Of a stretch of 49,958 nucleotides of DNA, positions 1 through 8,228 are shown piece after piece (position 1 is the first letter of the stretch; each line of letters starts with the position of its first letter). The notes beneath the pieces were generated by a model. The model was given only the letters and a program-made list of their open reading frames with translations. It was not told the origin of the DNA and ran no database searches. The stretch spans positions 1 to 49,958 of the forward strand of contig CANHPL010000014.1 of assembly GCA_947462685.1 (NCBI GenBank), in the 5' to 3' direction. A program made the position numbers and the translations under genes. The DNA comes from Burkholderiaceae bacterium. Its GTDB lineage: Bacteria; Pseudomonadota; Gammaproteobacteria; Burkholderiales; Burkholderiaceae.

Positions 1-1493
1 CCTTTAACATTAAGACTTTGATAATTGTGCCCTCTGGTCATTCGAAGAGGTGAGGAAGTTCTTGTTTCTACACCTGTTAAAACAGCATCTTGCATCGCAA
101 AACCTTTAATTTTTTTATCAAAAGCTGGTAACGCCTCTTGCATGGCTTCAATGGCATATGCCGGAAGGGCTTGAGTTAAGTCAGTCAAACGAACGCCCGG
201 CTTATAGGATGGCAAGACTGAACCAAACTCTAAAGATGGTCGACTCTGTATAAAGTCACCGACTAATTGTCCTGGAGCTTCGTAATTAGAACCACCCATC
301 ACATAGGCTTTTGCTTCAATCGCACGTTGAAACTCAATACCCGCCAAAGGTCCGCCGGGATAATCTGCTGGCGTAATACCCACCACAATGCCTGCATTAG
401 CGTTCCTTTCATTCCGTGAATATTGACTCATCCCATTGGTTACCAAATGATTTAATTCTGATGTAGCAGCAACAACCGTTCCACCAGGGCACATACAAAA
501 ACTATAAACTGCTCGGCCATTTTTGGCATGATGCACTAATTTGTAGTCTGCCGCACCAATGATAGGATGGCCGGCATGCAGCCCTAACCTTGCTTTGTCA
601 ATAATGGATTGCGGATGCTCAATTCGAAATCCAACTGAAAAAGGCTTCGGCTCCATAAATACACCTGCGTCATGCAGTGTATAAAAGGTATCCCTCGAGC
701 TATGGCCCAAGGCTAAAATGACATGATTGGATAAAAATTCTTGGCCATCTGCCAATTGCACACCGCGTATTTTTTGATTCTCAATCAAAAATTGCGTCAC
801 TCGACTGGAGAAATGTACCTCCCCTCCTAGTTGAATGATTTCTTGACGCATCCGCTCTACGACTCCAACCAATCGAAAAGTCCCTATGTGCGGCTTAGCG
901 ACAAATTCAATTTCTGGCGGAGCCCCTGCCTTAATAAATTCTGCAATGACTTTACGACCATAAAATTGCGGGTCCTTAATTTGGCTATACAACTTGCCAT
1001 CAGAAAATAATCCGGCGCCACCTTCCCCAAATTGCACGTTGGATTCGGGTTGAAGAACATGCTTCCGCCATAAACCCCAAGTATCTTGGGTCCTTTGCCG
1101 CACGGCTTTTCCTCTTTCTAAGACGATAGGCTTAAATCCCATCTGGGCAAGTAGCAATGCCGCAAAAATACCGCAAGGACCAAATCCAATCACAATCGGT
1201 CTTGATTTGAGATGCTCAGGAGCTTGAGTTACATATTGATAAGACGTATCAGGGGCAATCGAAATATGTATATCACCTGAATGTTTTTTTAAAATATCTT
1301 CTTCGTTCTTGACAGATACATGAAGGTTATAAATTAAAGATAAGGTACTATTTTTACGCGCATCATGACTGCGTTTAAAGATCTGAAACCTAATTAAATC
1401 CATCTCAGAAATTTTCAATCTAGACAAAATACTTTGCTCTAAGTCTTGAGGTGTATGCTCAATAGGTAAACGAAGTTCTGTAATTTGAATCAT
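1..1493 (-). CDS. FAD-dependent dehydrogenase (COG2509 type), 3' end outside window
   Basis: The reading frame opens with ATG at 1491-1493 and stays open to the window edge, about 497 codons, so the C-terminus and stop are missing. Seen: a Rossmann FAD/NAD(P) motif (IGFGPCGIFAA) about 110 residues in, followed by an LERG strand end. Further on come QFGEGGAGLFSDGKL, SVGFRIEHPQ and YSFCMCPGG. These are hallmarks of the uncharacterised FAD-dependent dehydrogenase family COG2509, whose members are about 540 residues, so little is missing. The N-terminal 100 residues are the family's small leading domain. It starts 14 bp after the nitronate monooxygenase-like gene and probably shares its transcript. 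The physiological substrate of the family is unknown. Confidence 0.85.
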   Translation of the reverse strand, partial: MIQITELRLPIEHTPQDLEQSILSRLKISEMDLIRFQIFKRSHDARKNSTLSLIYNLHVSVKNEEDILKKHSGDIHISIAPDTSYQYVTQAPEHLKSRPIVIGFGPCGIFAALLLAQMGFKPIVLERGKAVRQRTQDTWGLWRKHVLQPESNVQFGEGGAGLFSDGKLYSQIKDPQFYGRKVIAEFIKAGAPPEIEFVAKPHIGTFRLVGVVERMRQEIIQLGGEVHFSSRVTQFLIENQKIRGVQLADGQEFLSNHVILALGHSSRDTFYTLHDAGVFMEPKPFSVGFRIEHPQSIIDKARLGLHAGHPIIGAADYKLVHHAKNGRAVYSFCMCPGGTVVAATSELNHLVTNGMSQYSRNERNANAGIVVGITPADYPGGPLAGIEFQRAIEAKAYVMGGSNYEAPGQLVGDFIQSRPSLEFGSVLPSYKPGVRLTDLTQALPAYAIEAMQEALPAFDKKIKGFAMQDAVLTGVETRTSSPLRMTRGHNYQSLNVK

Positions 1494-1507
1494 ATCAAAC
1501 CGTCATC

Positions 1508-2464
1508 TCAAGGAAGTTCGCATAACTTATTTTTTGCTTGAGTAAATTCAAGCGCCAGTTGCGCAATAATATCTTGCACGGATTCAACCGAATCAATTCC
1601 TGAGACGCTTTGTCCTGCACCCCAAATATCTCTCCAAGCTTTTGTGGATGAACCAGAAAAATCCATAGTATTTTTTTCTGCTAAAGGAAGATGATCTGGA
1701 TCAAGACCAGCGGCAGCAATACTTGATCGTAAATAATTGCCGTACACGCCAGTAAATAAATTACTATAAATAATATCAGAAGCCTGACTATTAACAAGGC
1801 TATCTTTATATGCTTGCGAAGCTTTTGCTTCTTGGGATGCAATAAAACGTGTGCCCATATACGCCATATCCGCACCCATCGCTAAAGCGGCAACAATATG
1901 TTCCCCCTTCGACATCGCACCTGACAAAATGAGTGGTCCATCCCAGAACTTGCGTACTTCAGTAATCAGCGCAAATGGACTCATCGCTCCTGCATGACCA
2001 CCAGCTCCAGCGCACACTAAAATTAAACCATCCACACCCATTTCTAGAGCTTTTTGCGCGTGGCGCACACTAATCACATCATGAAACACAAGCCCCCCAT
2101 AGGAATGAACTGCGGTAACAACTTCTCCAGGAGGTCTTAAGCTGGTAATCACGATAGGAACTTGATGACGCAGGCAAAGCTCCATATCATGCTGTAAACG
2201 CTCATTAGAAGCATGCACAATTTGATTGACGGCAAATGGCGCAATCATTTGATCGGGATATTGCTCTTTTTGACGATCCAACTCCGACTTAATTTGCTGC
2301 AACCACGTATCTAATAATTCTGGGGGTCTTGCATTGAGTGCCGGAAAGGCTCCAATAATTCCTGCCTTACATTGAGCAATGACCAACTCTGGTTGAGCAA
2401 TGACAAATAAAGGCGCACCAATTAATGGCAGTCGTAAGTGACTTAAAGGGGAAGGTAATGACAT
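1508..2464 (-). CDS. nitronate monooxygenase / 2-nitropropane dioxygenase-like flavoprotein
   Basis: A 318-residue TIM-barrel FMN enzyme of the NPD/nitronate monooxygenase family, which oxidises alkyl nitronates with O2. Seen: the N-terminal strand with LPLIGAPLF, the central AGAGGHAG loop whose His is the likely catalytic base, and the phosphate-binding region LSGAMSKGEHIVAALAMGADMAYMGTRF. Length fits the family (310-360). The ATG at 2464 has only a weak ribosome site. It is divergent from the dctP-like operon across a 106-bp region and is followed after 14 bp by the FAD dehydrogenase. Many family members are quinone reductases or enoyl reductases in lipid metabolism, so the substrate is not certain. 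Confidence 0.8.
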   Translation of the reverse strand: MSLPSPLSHLRLPLIGAPLFVIAQPELVIAQCKAGIIGAFPALNARPPELLDTWLQQIKSELDRQKEQYPDQMIAPFAVNQIVHASNERLQHDMELCLRHQVPIVITSLRPPGEVVTAVHSYGGLVFHDVISVRHAQKALEMGVDGLILVCAGAGGHAGAMSPFALITEVRKFWDGPLILSGAMSKGEHIVAALAMGADMAYMGTRFIASQEAKASQAYKDSLVNSQASDIIYSNLFTGVYGNYLRSSIAAAGLDPDHLPLAEKNTMDFSGSSTKAWRDIWGAGQSVSGIDSVESVQDIIAQLALEFTQAKNKLCELP

Positions 2465-2512
2465 TAAACATCCGAAACATAGAATATAAGGAGTTTAATC
2501 CCTTCTGATCCT

Positions 2513-2528
2513 ACTTGTGCTTACAATA
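2513..2528. promoter_or_regulatory. Possible third GntR-type operator
   Basis: The sequence ACTTGT-GCTT-ACAATA lies in the divergent spacer between the nitronate monooxygenase-like gene and the dctP-like operon. It matches ten of the twelve arm positions of the perfect palindrome at 14707-14722 (ACTTGT-N4-ACAAGT). A site bound by the same regulator (15776-16525) would link the two plus-strand catabolic operons. One imperfect 16-mer can occur by chance, so this is tentative. Confidence 0.3.
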
Positions 2529-2570
2529 GAGGCTGAGACATTAAAAAAATAAATATTTTAGGCTATACAT

Positions 2571-3701
2571 ATGATGCATCGTCAAATTATCGGCACCGAT
2601 AGTGTCCAAGAAGTATTAGACAAAACCATCACAGCTAGGCAATGGTTAACCGTTACAGACGACCAAATACCGAAGATCAAACCAGATTTTATTTTACGTG
2701 TAAGCGCTCATATTCCGGGTGAATCCCCTGCTGTGCAAGATGTTTTTGAACCTGCCTTCAGACGCTTGCAATTGATGAGTCAAGGTGCCATAGGGGTCGA
2801 GGCCTTTTGGGGGGGAACTCTCCATCCTGAACGTGCGGGTATCGAAGCTTTAAAGAACGGCATCACGGATCTTTGCCCCGTGTATTCCGCTTGGGATGCG
2901 GATCTTTTTCCTGCGGCTCAAATTTTGAGCCTACCATTTATTTTTTCTAGCGCAGAAATAGCTACCGCAGTATCAGAAAAACTGTACCGTACGTACTTTA
3001 GTCAAGACGTCGAAAAACATAATATCTATATGGGTCGAATGGTAGCCACTAGCGAATATAACTTATTCAGTCGCTCGCCTATTCGCACGCTGAGTGACTT
3101 GGCTAATCAAAAAATTGCTTGTAGTAATGGTGTTGAATCAGATATTTTTCGAGCTTTAGGGGCAATTCCGATTGGATGTAGTACCCCTGAAGCCAAAAAG
3201 CAATTTGAATCTAATCAGGTATTTGCCGTGTCCATCTCTGATAGTGCAGCACAAACGGTTGGTCTGTATAAGTTTGCTAAATACCGAACCAGTGCTAACT
3301 TGGTTCGTGTCAATTTAGAGTACGGCTTATCAAAGACATTTTGGCAACAATTACCACCAAACCTCCAAATCATTTTTAATCAATGGTTACGTTCTTTAGC
3401 CCAAGCTGGCGCTCAAATATTTTATGGTCTTGCTGGGGCAAAAGCCTGCTCGATTTTTAAAGATGCAGGTATCGAATTTATTAATTTGAGTAGTGCAGAA
3501 CAACAGATGTGGCGCGACAAAGTTAAACCCGTAGAGGAGCAATTACTCCATCTTCTAGAAAGTAAAGGCTATCCTTCGCAAAATATGATGGCCGACTTAA
3601 TCAGCACAACCCAGGAGCTTCAGACTTGGAGCGCTAATGATTTAATGCAGGCGACCATCGTCCAACCTTTGACCAATATTATTCCGCCAAGCATAACGTA
3701 A
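2571..3701 (+). CDS. DctP/TRAP substrate-binding-like protein without signal peptide
   Basis: A 376-residue protein with the DctP fold pattern: ILRVSAHIPGESPAV at 41-55, FWGGTLHPERAGIEALKNG at 79-97, and LSLPFIFSSAEIATAV at 119-134. These correspond to the strand, the 'G-L-G...E-l-v--G' segment and the 'LPFLF' segment of TRAP receptors. Two things are odd. There is no hydrophobic leader, and an in-frame TAG at 2559-2561 excludes one upstream. The Arg of the usual K-x-R motif, which clamps the ligand carboxylate, is replaced (K181-I-A-C). No DctQ or DctM gene is in the window. It probably acts in the cytoplasm or is a relic. It overlaps the next gene by one base (TAATG), so it belongs to the same operon. 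Confidence 0.7.
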   Translation: MMHRQIIGTDSVQEVLDKTITARQWLTVTDDQIPKIKPDFILRVSAHIPGESPAVQDVFEPAFRRLQLMSQGAIGVEAFWGGTLHPERAGIEALKNGITDLCPVYSAWDADLFPAAQILSLPFIFSSAEIATAVSEKLYRTYFSQDVEKHNIYMGRMVATSEYNLFSRSPIRTLSDLANQKIACSNGVESDIFRALGAIPIGCSTPEAKKQFESNQVFAVSISDSAAQTVGLYKFAKYRTSANLVRVNLEYGLSKTFWQQLPPNLQIIFNQWLRSLAQAGAQIFYGLAGAKACSIFKDAGIEFINLSSAEQQMWRDKVKPVEEQLLHLLESKGYPSQNMMADLISTTQELQTWSANDLMQATIVQPLTNIIPPSIT

Positions 3702-4618
3702 TGACTTTATTTCCTAAAAATCTTACTAAACCTATCGGTGTTGTCGGCCTTGGGCTCATGGGGCAAAGTTTAATCAAACGCCTCGATGATGCTAATCTTG
3801 ATGTTCTTGGGTTTGATATTAATCCGCAGCAAATAGAAAAACTCGGCCAACATCGCGTAACCTCCCTAGCAAAGATGGCTAGTAGTTGTGACAAAATTTT
3901 ATTAGCTGTTTTTAATACCGCTCAAGTTCAAGAAACTCTCTTCGCCGCTGATGGTGTATTAGCGCATGCAAAAGATCCACTTGTTGTAATTTGTACGAGC
4001 ACTTGCGATCCGGGAGAAATCAAACAAATTGCAGAGGATGTTGAAAAAGCTGGTCATCATTTTTTTGAATTACCTATTTCGGGAACGAGTATGCAACTCG
4101 CAAGGGGGGATTGCTTAGGTCTCATGGGGGGATCGCCCTTACTGTGCGAGCAGCTATCTGACTTATTGGATGTGATTACACCTCATCGACAGTATATTGG
4201 TCCCGCAGGAGATGCGAGTAAAGCGAAGTTAGCGATTAACTTAGTTTTAGGGCTCCACCGAGCTGCGCTTGCGGAGGGCTTAAACTTTGGCGTCAAACTA
4301 GGCTTAGATCCAGAAAAATTACTTCAAACTTTGCAAAATTCAGCAGCAGCTTCTAGTGTCATGAAAATCAAGGGACCACTGATGGTTGCAAGAACTTATG
4401 ACAAGCCCCAAAGTAAGATTGGTCAGAGCTTAAAAGACTTTGGACTCATTGCTGATTTGGCGGATCATGCAGGACTGATGCTTCCTCTAGCCGAGATATA
4501 TATCAAGTTACTGCAATCGCAACTGCAAGATGGTCACGGTGAGATGGATAATGCCATGATTTATGAGGCAATCTATCACAACCGTTTAAACAATAAACCC
4601 CTAAAGGATGGATTATGA
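3701..4618 (+). CDS. 3-hydroxyisobutyrate dehydrogenase-family NAD(P) reductase
   Basis: A 305-residue beta-hydroxyacid dehydrogenase. Seen: the N-terminal dinucleotide motif VVGLGLMGQSL, an acidic residue after the second strand (GFDIN) that favours NAD over NADP, the substrate-site segment ELPISGTS, and the catalytic-Lys segment GDASKAKLAINL. The all-helical C-terminal domain is complete. The gene overlaps its upstream neighbour by one base and its downstream neighbour by four (ATGA), so translation is coupled. Family members oxidise 3-hydroxyacids or reduce the matching semialdehydes. The enolase-superfamily neighbour suggests a hydroxy-acid substrate, but which one is unknown. Confidence 0.82.
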   Translation: MTLFPKNLTKPIGVVGLGLMGQSLIKRLDDANLDVLGFDINPQQIEKLGQHRVTSLAKMASSCDKILLAVFNTAQVQETLFAADGVLAHAKDPLVVICTSTCDPGEIKQIAEDVEKAGHHFFELPISGTSMQLARGDCLGLMGGSPLLCEQLSDLLDVITPHRQYIGPAGDASKAKLAINLVLGLHRAALAEGLNFGVKLGLDPEKLLQTLQNSAAASSVMKIKGPLMVARTYDKPQSKIGQSLKDFGLIADLADHAGLMLPLAEIYIKLLQSQLQDGHGEMDNAMIYEAIYHNRLNNKPLKDGL

Positions 4619-5742
4619 ATGTTAGCAATCAAGCCATAGAACCTCTCATTATTAAATGTGTTGATGCATTTGGTTTAAACCTGCCGCTCAATAAAGTCGT
4701 GCTCATGGCCGGTGTGGAATTGCGTACGGTAGAAAGTCTTTTAATTCGAATTGAAACAGAGAATGGCCTTGTGGGCTGGGGAGAGGCGTCTTCTGCACCC
4801 AGTCATGGTGGTGCATCATTAACAGATATGCTGACAAGTTTTCATAAAGAGATCCATGATTTTTTAATTGGTAAAAATGTTTTGGAATTATCGGGTATTA
4901 CCCAACAACTTAATCGCATAACAAAAGATGCCACGAGCACGGTAGCAGCGGTTGATGTTGCCTTGTATGATCTTCTTGGAAAATATTTAAAGGTGCCCGT
5001 GCATGTACTTCTAGGCGGTCAACAGCGACATCAAGTCCCCCCTCTATGGTTAATCGGCAATAGTAGTATTGAGCAGGATTTATCTGAAGCACAAAAAAAA
5101 TGGGATCAAGGTTATCGATTTTTTAAACTAAAACTGGGTGTTAAATCACTCGATGATGATATTGCCTTAACCATCGCTATTCGCGAAAAATTTGGTGATA
5201 GTTTACAAATTTGTGCCGATGCCAATATGGGCATGAGTTTAGAGCAAGCAACACGCTACGTTCAAGCAGTTAAAAATACCCAACTCGCTTATTTAGAACA
5301 ACCTTTGCACAAAAAAGATCTTACAGGGATTCAAACACTGGCCAAAACGAGCCCTATCCCAATCGGTCTTGATGAATCAGTTACATCCACTGATGACATT
5401 CTTGCCGCAGCAAGAGATGGAGTGCAAGGTGTTTCTTTAAAAACCCTGAAATTAGGTGGTTTATCTGGGGTTATGAGCGCGGGACATATTTGTCAGGCGT
5501 TCAAACTACAAATCAATCTTGCTAGCAAAATGGCTGAAACAGGGATTGGTGCGGCTGCACTTCTTCATCTTAGCGCTGCTCTCCCCAACGTCAATTGGGG
5601 AGTTAGTCCAACTCACCTATATCTCGCCAATGATGTGGTCAGTCATCAAGAACAACCCATCAATGGATTTTTCACGATTTCAACATCGCCTGGTTTAGGG
5701 ATTGAAGTCAATCAAGCAGTTATCGATCAACATACGGTGTAA
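4615..5742 (+). CDS. Enolase-superfamily enzyme, muconate-lactonizing (MLE) subgroup
   Basis: A 375-residue protein with the capping domain first (about 1-130), then a TIM barrel. Catalytic set seen: the Lys pair in FKLKLG, metal ligands Asp in ICADANMG, Glu in YLEQPL and Asp in GLDES, and the opposite Lys in SLKTLKLGG. A Lys on each side of the pocket is the mark of the MLE subgroup (cycloisomerases, o-succinylbenzoate synthases, epimerases, racemases), unlike the second enolase-superfamily gene at 16545, which has a His/Asp dyad. ATGA overlap with the upstream reductase; 15 bp to the next gene, with a GGAAG ribosome site. The specific reaction cannot be assigned. Confidence 0.85.
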   Translation: MNVSNQAIEPLIIKCVDAFGLNLPLNKVVLMAGVELRTVESLLIRIETENGLVGWGEASSAPSHGGASLTDMLTSFHKEIHDFLIGKNVLELSGITQQLNRITKDATSTVAAVDVALYDLLGKYLKVPVHVLLGGQQRHQVPPLWLIGNSSIEQDLSEAQKKWDQGYRFFKLKLGVKSLDDDIALTIAIREKFGDSLQICADANMGMSLEQATRYVQAVKNTQLAYLEQPLHKKDLTGIQTLAKTSPIPIGLDESVTSTDDILAAARDGVQGVSLKTLKLGGLSGVMSAGHICQAFKLQINLASKMAETGIGAAALLHLSAALPNVNWGVSPTHLYLANDVVSHQEQPINGFFTISTSPGLGIEVNQAVIDQHTV

Positions 5743-5757
5743 TAAGGAAGCAAAACA

Positions 5758-6765
5758 ATGATTAATGCGGCACTCATTGGTATGGGATGGTGGGGTAAAA
5801 ATATTGCTCAGTCCATCCAACATAAAAGTAAAGAGATTCAGTTCACTCTTGGCGTGACCAAAGAAGTTGATGAGACAAAAGAATTCGCGAATAGTATGTC
5901 AATGGCATTGTCTGATAGCTTTGAATTTGCCTTAGAACAACCCGATATTAAAGCCATTGTCTTAGCGACTCCCCACTCACTACATGCTGAACAAATTATT
6001 GCCGCAGCAAAAGCTGGTAAGCACGTTTTTTGTGAAAAGCCGTTAACCTTGTATTATGCGCAAGCTCTTCAAGCAATCGATGCCTGTGCAAATCATCAAG
6101 TGGTTCTTGCGGTGGGTCAAAACAAACATTTTTGGCCTTCCATGCAAAAATTACGTGAACTCGTTAAAAGCAATATTTTAGGTCAGCTATTACACATTGA
6201 AGGCCACTATAGTAACGATCATTCAACGCGGTTTTTTTCTGACTGGCGTGAATCTCCAGCTGAGTCGCCTGCTGGGGGTTTAACTGGTACTGGGATTCAT
6301 TTGATTGAGGCATTTATAAACCTCATGGGACCAGCTTCTCAGGTAAGTGCCTTAGTTAGTTCACAAAGAACTGGCCCTGACCCACGTGACTCAACGTCAG
6401 TCAGTGTGCGGTTTAAAAATGGCTTAAGCGGTTATTTTGCAATGGTCAGAGCCACACCTATTTTTTACCGTGTACATGTATTTGGTGACCAAGCTTCGAT
6501 TGAAGCGATTGGTGAAAATGAAGTGGTCGTTCGCTATAAAGGAGGTCGTATCGATCGCCACATACTGCCCCCGCTTGATTCTGTGAGGGCTGAATTAGAG
6601 GCTTTTGCTCTAGCCATACCAAAAGAATTCCACACGGGTGATGTCAGTCAATTCGTGCAGATTGACTATCCCATCTCGCCGTTACAAATGGGGCAAACCA
6701 TCGCAATGTTTGAATCTATTGTGAACTCAGTTGAGACGGGTCAAATGATTCAGGTACCGAATTGA
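5758..6765 (+). CDS. Gfo/Idh/MocA family oxidoreductase
   Basis: A 335-residue NAD(P)-dependent dehydrogenase of the glucose-fructose oxidoreductase/inositol dehydrogenase family. Seen: the Rossmann motif LIGMGWWGKNIAQ at the start, the ATPHSLHAEQ strand-loop, the conserved CEKPL with its catalytic Lys near residue 93, then the alpha/beta C-terminal domain with the TGTGIHLIEAF segment, whose His is typically catalytic. It ends the plus-strand operon; its stop lies one base from the stop of the convergent livF gene. Family members oxidise or reduce sugars, inositols and phthalate- or hydroxy-acid-like rings, so here it probably handles an intermediate produced by the two preceding enzymes. Confidence 0.82.
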   Translation: MINAALIGMGWWGKNIAQSIQHKSKEIQFTLGVTKEVDETKEFANSMSMALSDSFEFALEQPDIKAIVLATPHSLHAEQIIAAAKAGKHVFCEKPLTLYYAQALQAIDACANHQVVLAVGQNKHFWPSMQKLRELVKSNILGQLLHIEGHYSNDHSTRFFSDWRESPAESPAGGLTGTGIHLIEAFINLMGPASQVSALVSSQRTGPDPRDSTSVSVRFKNGLSGYFAMVRATPIFYRVHVFGDQASIEAIGENEVVVRYKGGRIDRHILPPLDSVRAELEAFALAIPKEFHTGDVSQFVQIDYPISPLQMGQTIAMFESIVNSVETGQMIQVPN

Positions 6766-6766
6766 A

Positions 6767-7426
6767 TTAACTTAGTTGAATTGACTGACTTGTCAAAATA
6801 CCGCGGTCGATTTCAAATACATTTTGTACCAAATGGCGAGAGTATTGTAAATCTGACTCAGAAAATATAACTGCCATTCCTTCACTTCTTAATTGACTAA
6901 TAACCTCGGCCAAACGTTGCGCAAGTGCAGGTGCAATCCCTTCAAATGGCTCATCCAATAACAACAACTTTGAGCCAATCATGAGCGCCCGCCCTAAAGC
7001 AACTAACTTTTGTTGACCGCCTGAGAGTTGCAAGCCACGCCGAGGCGCAAATTGAATTAATTCTGGGATGATGTTGTAAACATAATCTAAACGTTGCTTT
7101 GGCTCTTTGGATTTATTAGCCCATAAAGGAAGAAGAATATTTTCCTCAACCGTTAAGTCAGGAATTAAACGGCGATCTTCAGGCATATATCCAATGCCTA
7201 ATTGGTTACGTAAATTGGTTGGGACTTTTAATAAATCCTGGCCATGAAACTCAATTGAACCTGATTTTGCAGGCAAAATACCCATAATGCTCTTCATCAA
7301 GGTCGTCTTTCCAGCGCCATTTCTTCCGACTAAACCAGCCATTGAAGCAGTTGGTAACTCTGCTGAAACATTCCTCAGAATATCTACTGATTGAATCGAT
7401 ACATTGAGATCTGATATTTTAAGCAT
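6767..7426 (-). CDS. livF: Branched-chain amino-acid-type ABC transporter ATPase LivF
   Basis: The second ATPase of a Liv-type importer, 219 residues from the ATG at 7426 (MLKISDLNV). A longer frame to 7492 exists, but the inner ATG has a GGAAAA ribosome site, overlaps the livG stop by eight bases and gives the normal family length. Seen: Walker A GRNGAGKTT, signature LSGGQQKLVALGRAL, Walker B LLLLDEPFEGIAP and a switch region ending in SESD. The usual switch His is not evident. It is the last gene of the cluster and is tail-to-tail with the Gfo-family gene. It energises the LivHM permease with LivG. Confidence 0.88.
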   Translation of the reverse strand: MLKISDLNVSIQSVDILRNVSAELPTASMAGLVGRNGAGKTTLMKSIMGILPAKSGSIEFHGQDLLKVPTNLRNQLGIGYMPEDRRLIPDLTVEENILLPLWANKSKEPKQRLDYVYNIIPELIQFAPRRGLQLSGGQQKLVALGRALMIGSKLLLLDEPFEGIAPALAQRLAEVISQLRSEGMAVIFSESDLQYSRHLVQNVFEIDRGILTSQSIQLS

Positions 7427-8228
7427 CTGATTTTTCCGATAATACATGTTGGGCTTGTGAATGCCCGACGATAAATTTAAGAACTCGCTCATCCTTTAGT
7501 GCAATATCAGGATGATTATCCGCAATAATTGCCCCTTCATAAAATGCAAGCACTCGCTGAGCATATCGCATGACAACTTCCATATCATGCTCCACGAACA
7601 AAACTGTTGTTCCTGAATTACGGATTACCCCCATGATCATATCCATCATGTCGAATTTTTCTTCAGCAGAAACGCCACTGGTCGGCTCATCTAAGAAAAG
7701 TATTTTAGGGCGTGTTGACATTGCCATGGCTATATCAAGTACTTTGCGTACGCCTCCTGGCAGTACTTTTGTAACTTGATCTTGATAATCAGTCAAGCCA
7801 TATTTGGCAATACTGTCCAAAGCAAGTTCGCGAATACTTTTACCGAAAGAAGGAATAATCGCATTTGTGTTTGTGGTTAATGCACCTTTACTTTCTTGAA
7901 GTGCGATGATGCCATAACTGACTTCAAGATTTTCCAACGTTGTCATGGTGTTATAAAGCTGCGGAATCTGAAACGATCGACAGATGCCAAGCTGCGTGAT
8001 TTTTCTTGGGGGTAAAAGCGTAATATCCATGCCATTAAAGTTAATCGAGCCAGTATCAGGCTTCAGATAACCAGTAATCATGTTTACAAACGTAGTTTTA
8101 CCTGCACCATTTGTTCCAATCAAGCCGATACAAGCCCCTTCTTCGACCTCGACATTAATTTTTACAGCAGCCGTTACTGCACCAAAGGTTTTATTCAGGT
8201 TATTCGCAGTGAGAATAATATTAGACAC
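7419..8228 (-). CDS. livG: Branched-chain amino-acid-type ABC transporter ATPase LivG
   Basis: The first ATPase of the Liv-type importer, 269 residues. Seen: Walker A GTNGAGKTTFVN, Q-loop CRSFQIPQLY, Walker B ILFLDEPTSGV and the switch His in FVEHDMEVV. The signature segment is unusual: LPGGVRKVLDIAMA where LivG normally reads LSYGQQR-LEIARAL, so the Q is V and the second position is P. Gene order and the eight-base overlaps with livM and livF show it is functional in context. It belongs to a divergent branch of LivG that may serve a non-amino-acid ligand such as an organic acid. Confidence 0.87.
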   Translation of the reverse strand: MSNIILTANNLNKTFGAVTAAVKINVEVEEGACIGLIGTNGAGKTTFVNMITGYLKPDTGSINFNGMDITLLPPRKITQLGICRSFQIPQLYNTMTTLENLEVSYGIIALQESKGALTTNTNAIIPSFGKSIRELALDSIAKYGLTDYQDQVTKVLPGGVRKVLDIAMAMSTRPKILFLDEPTSGVSAEEKFDMMDMIMGVIRNSGTTVLFVEHDMEVVMRYAQRVLAFYEGAIIADNHPDIALKDERVLKFIVGHSQAQHVLSEKSDA

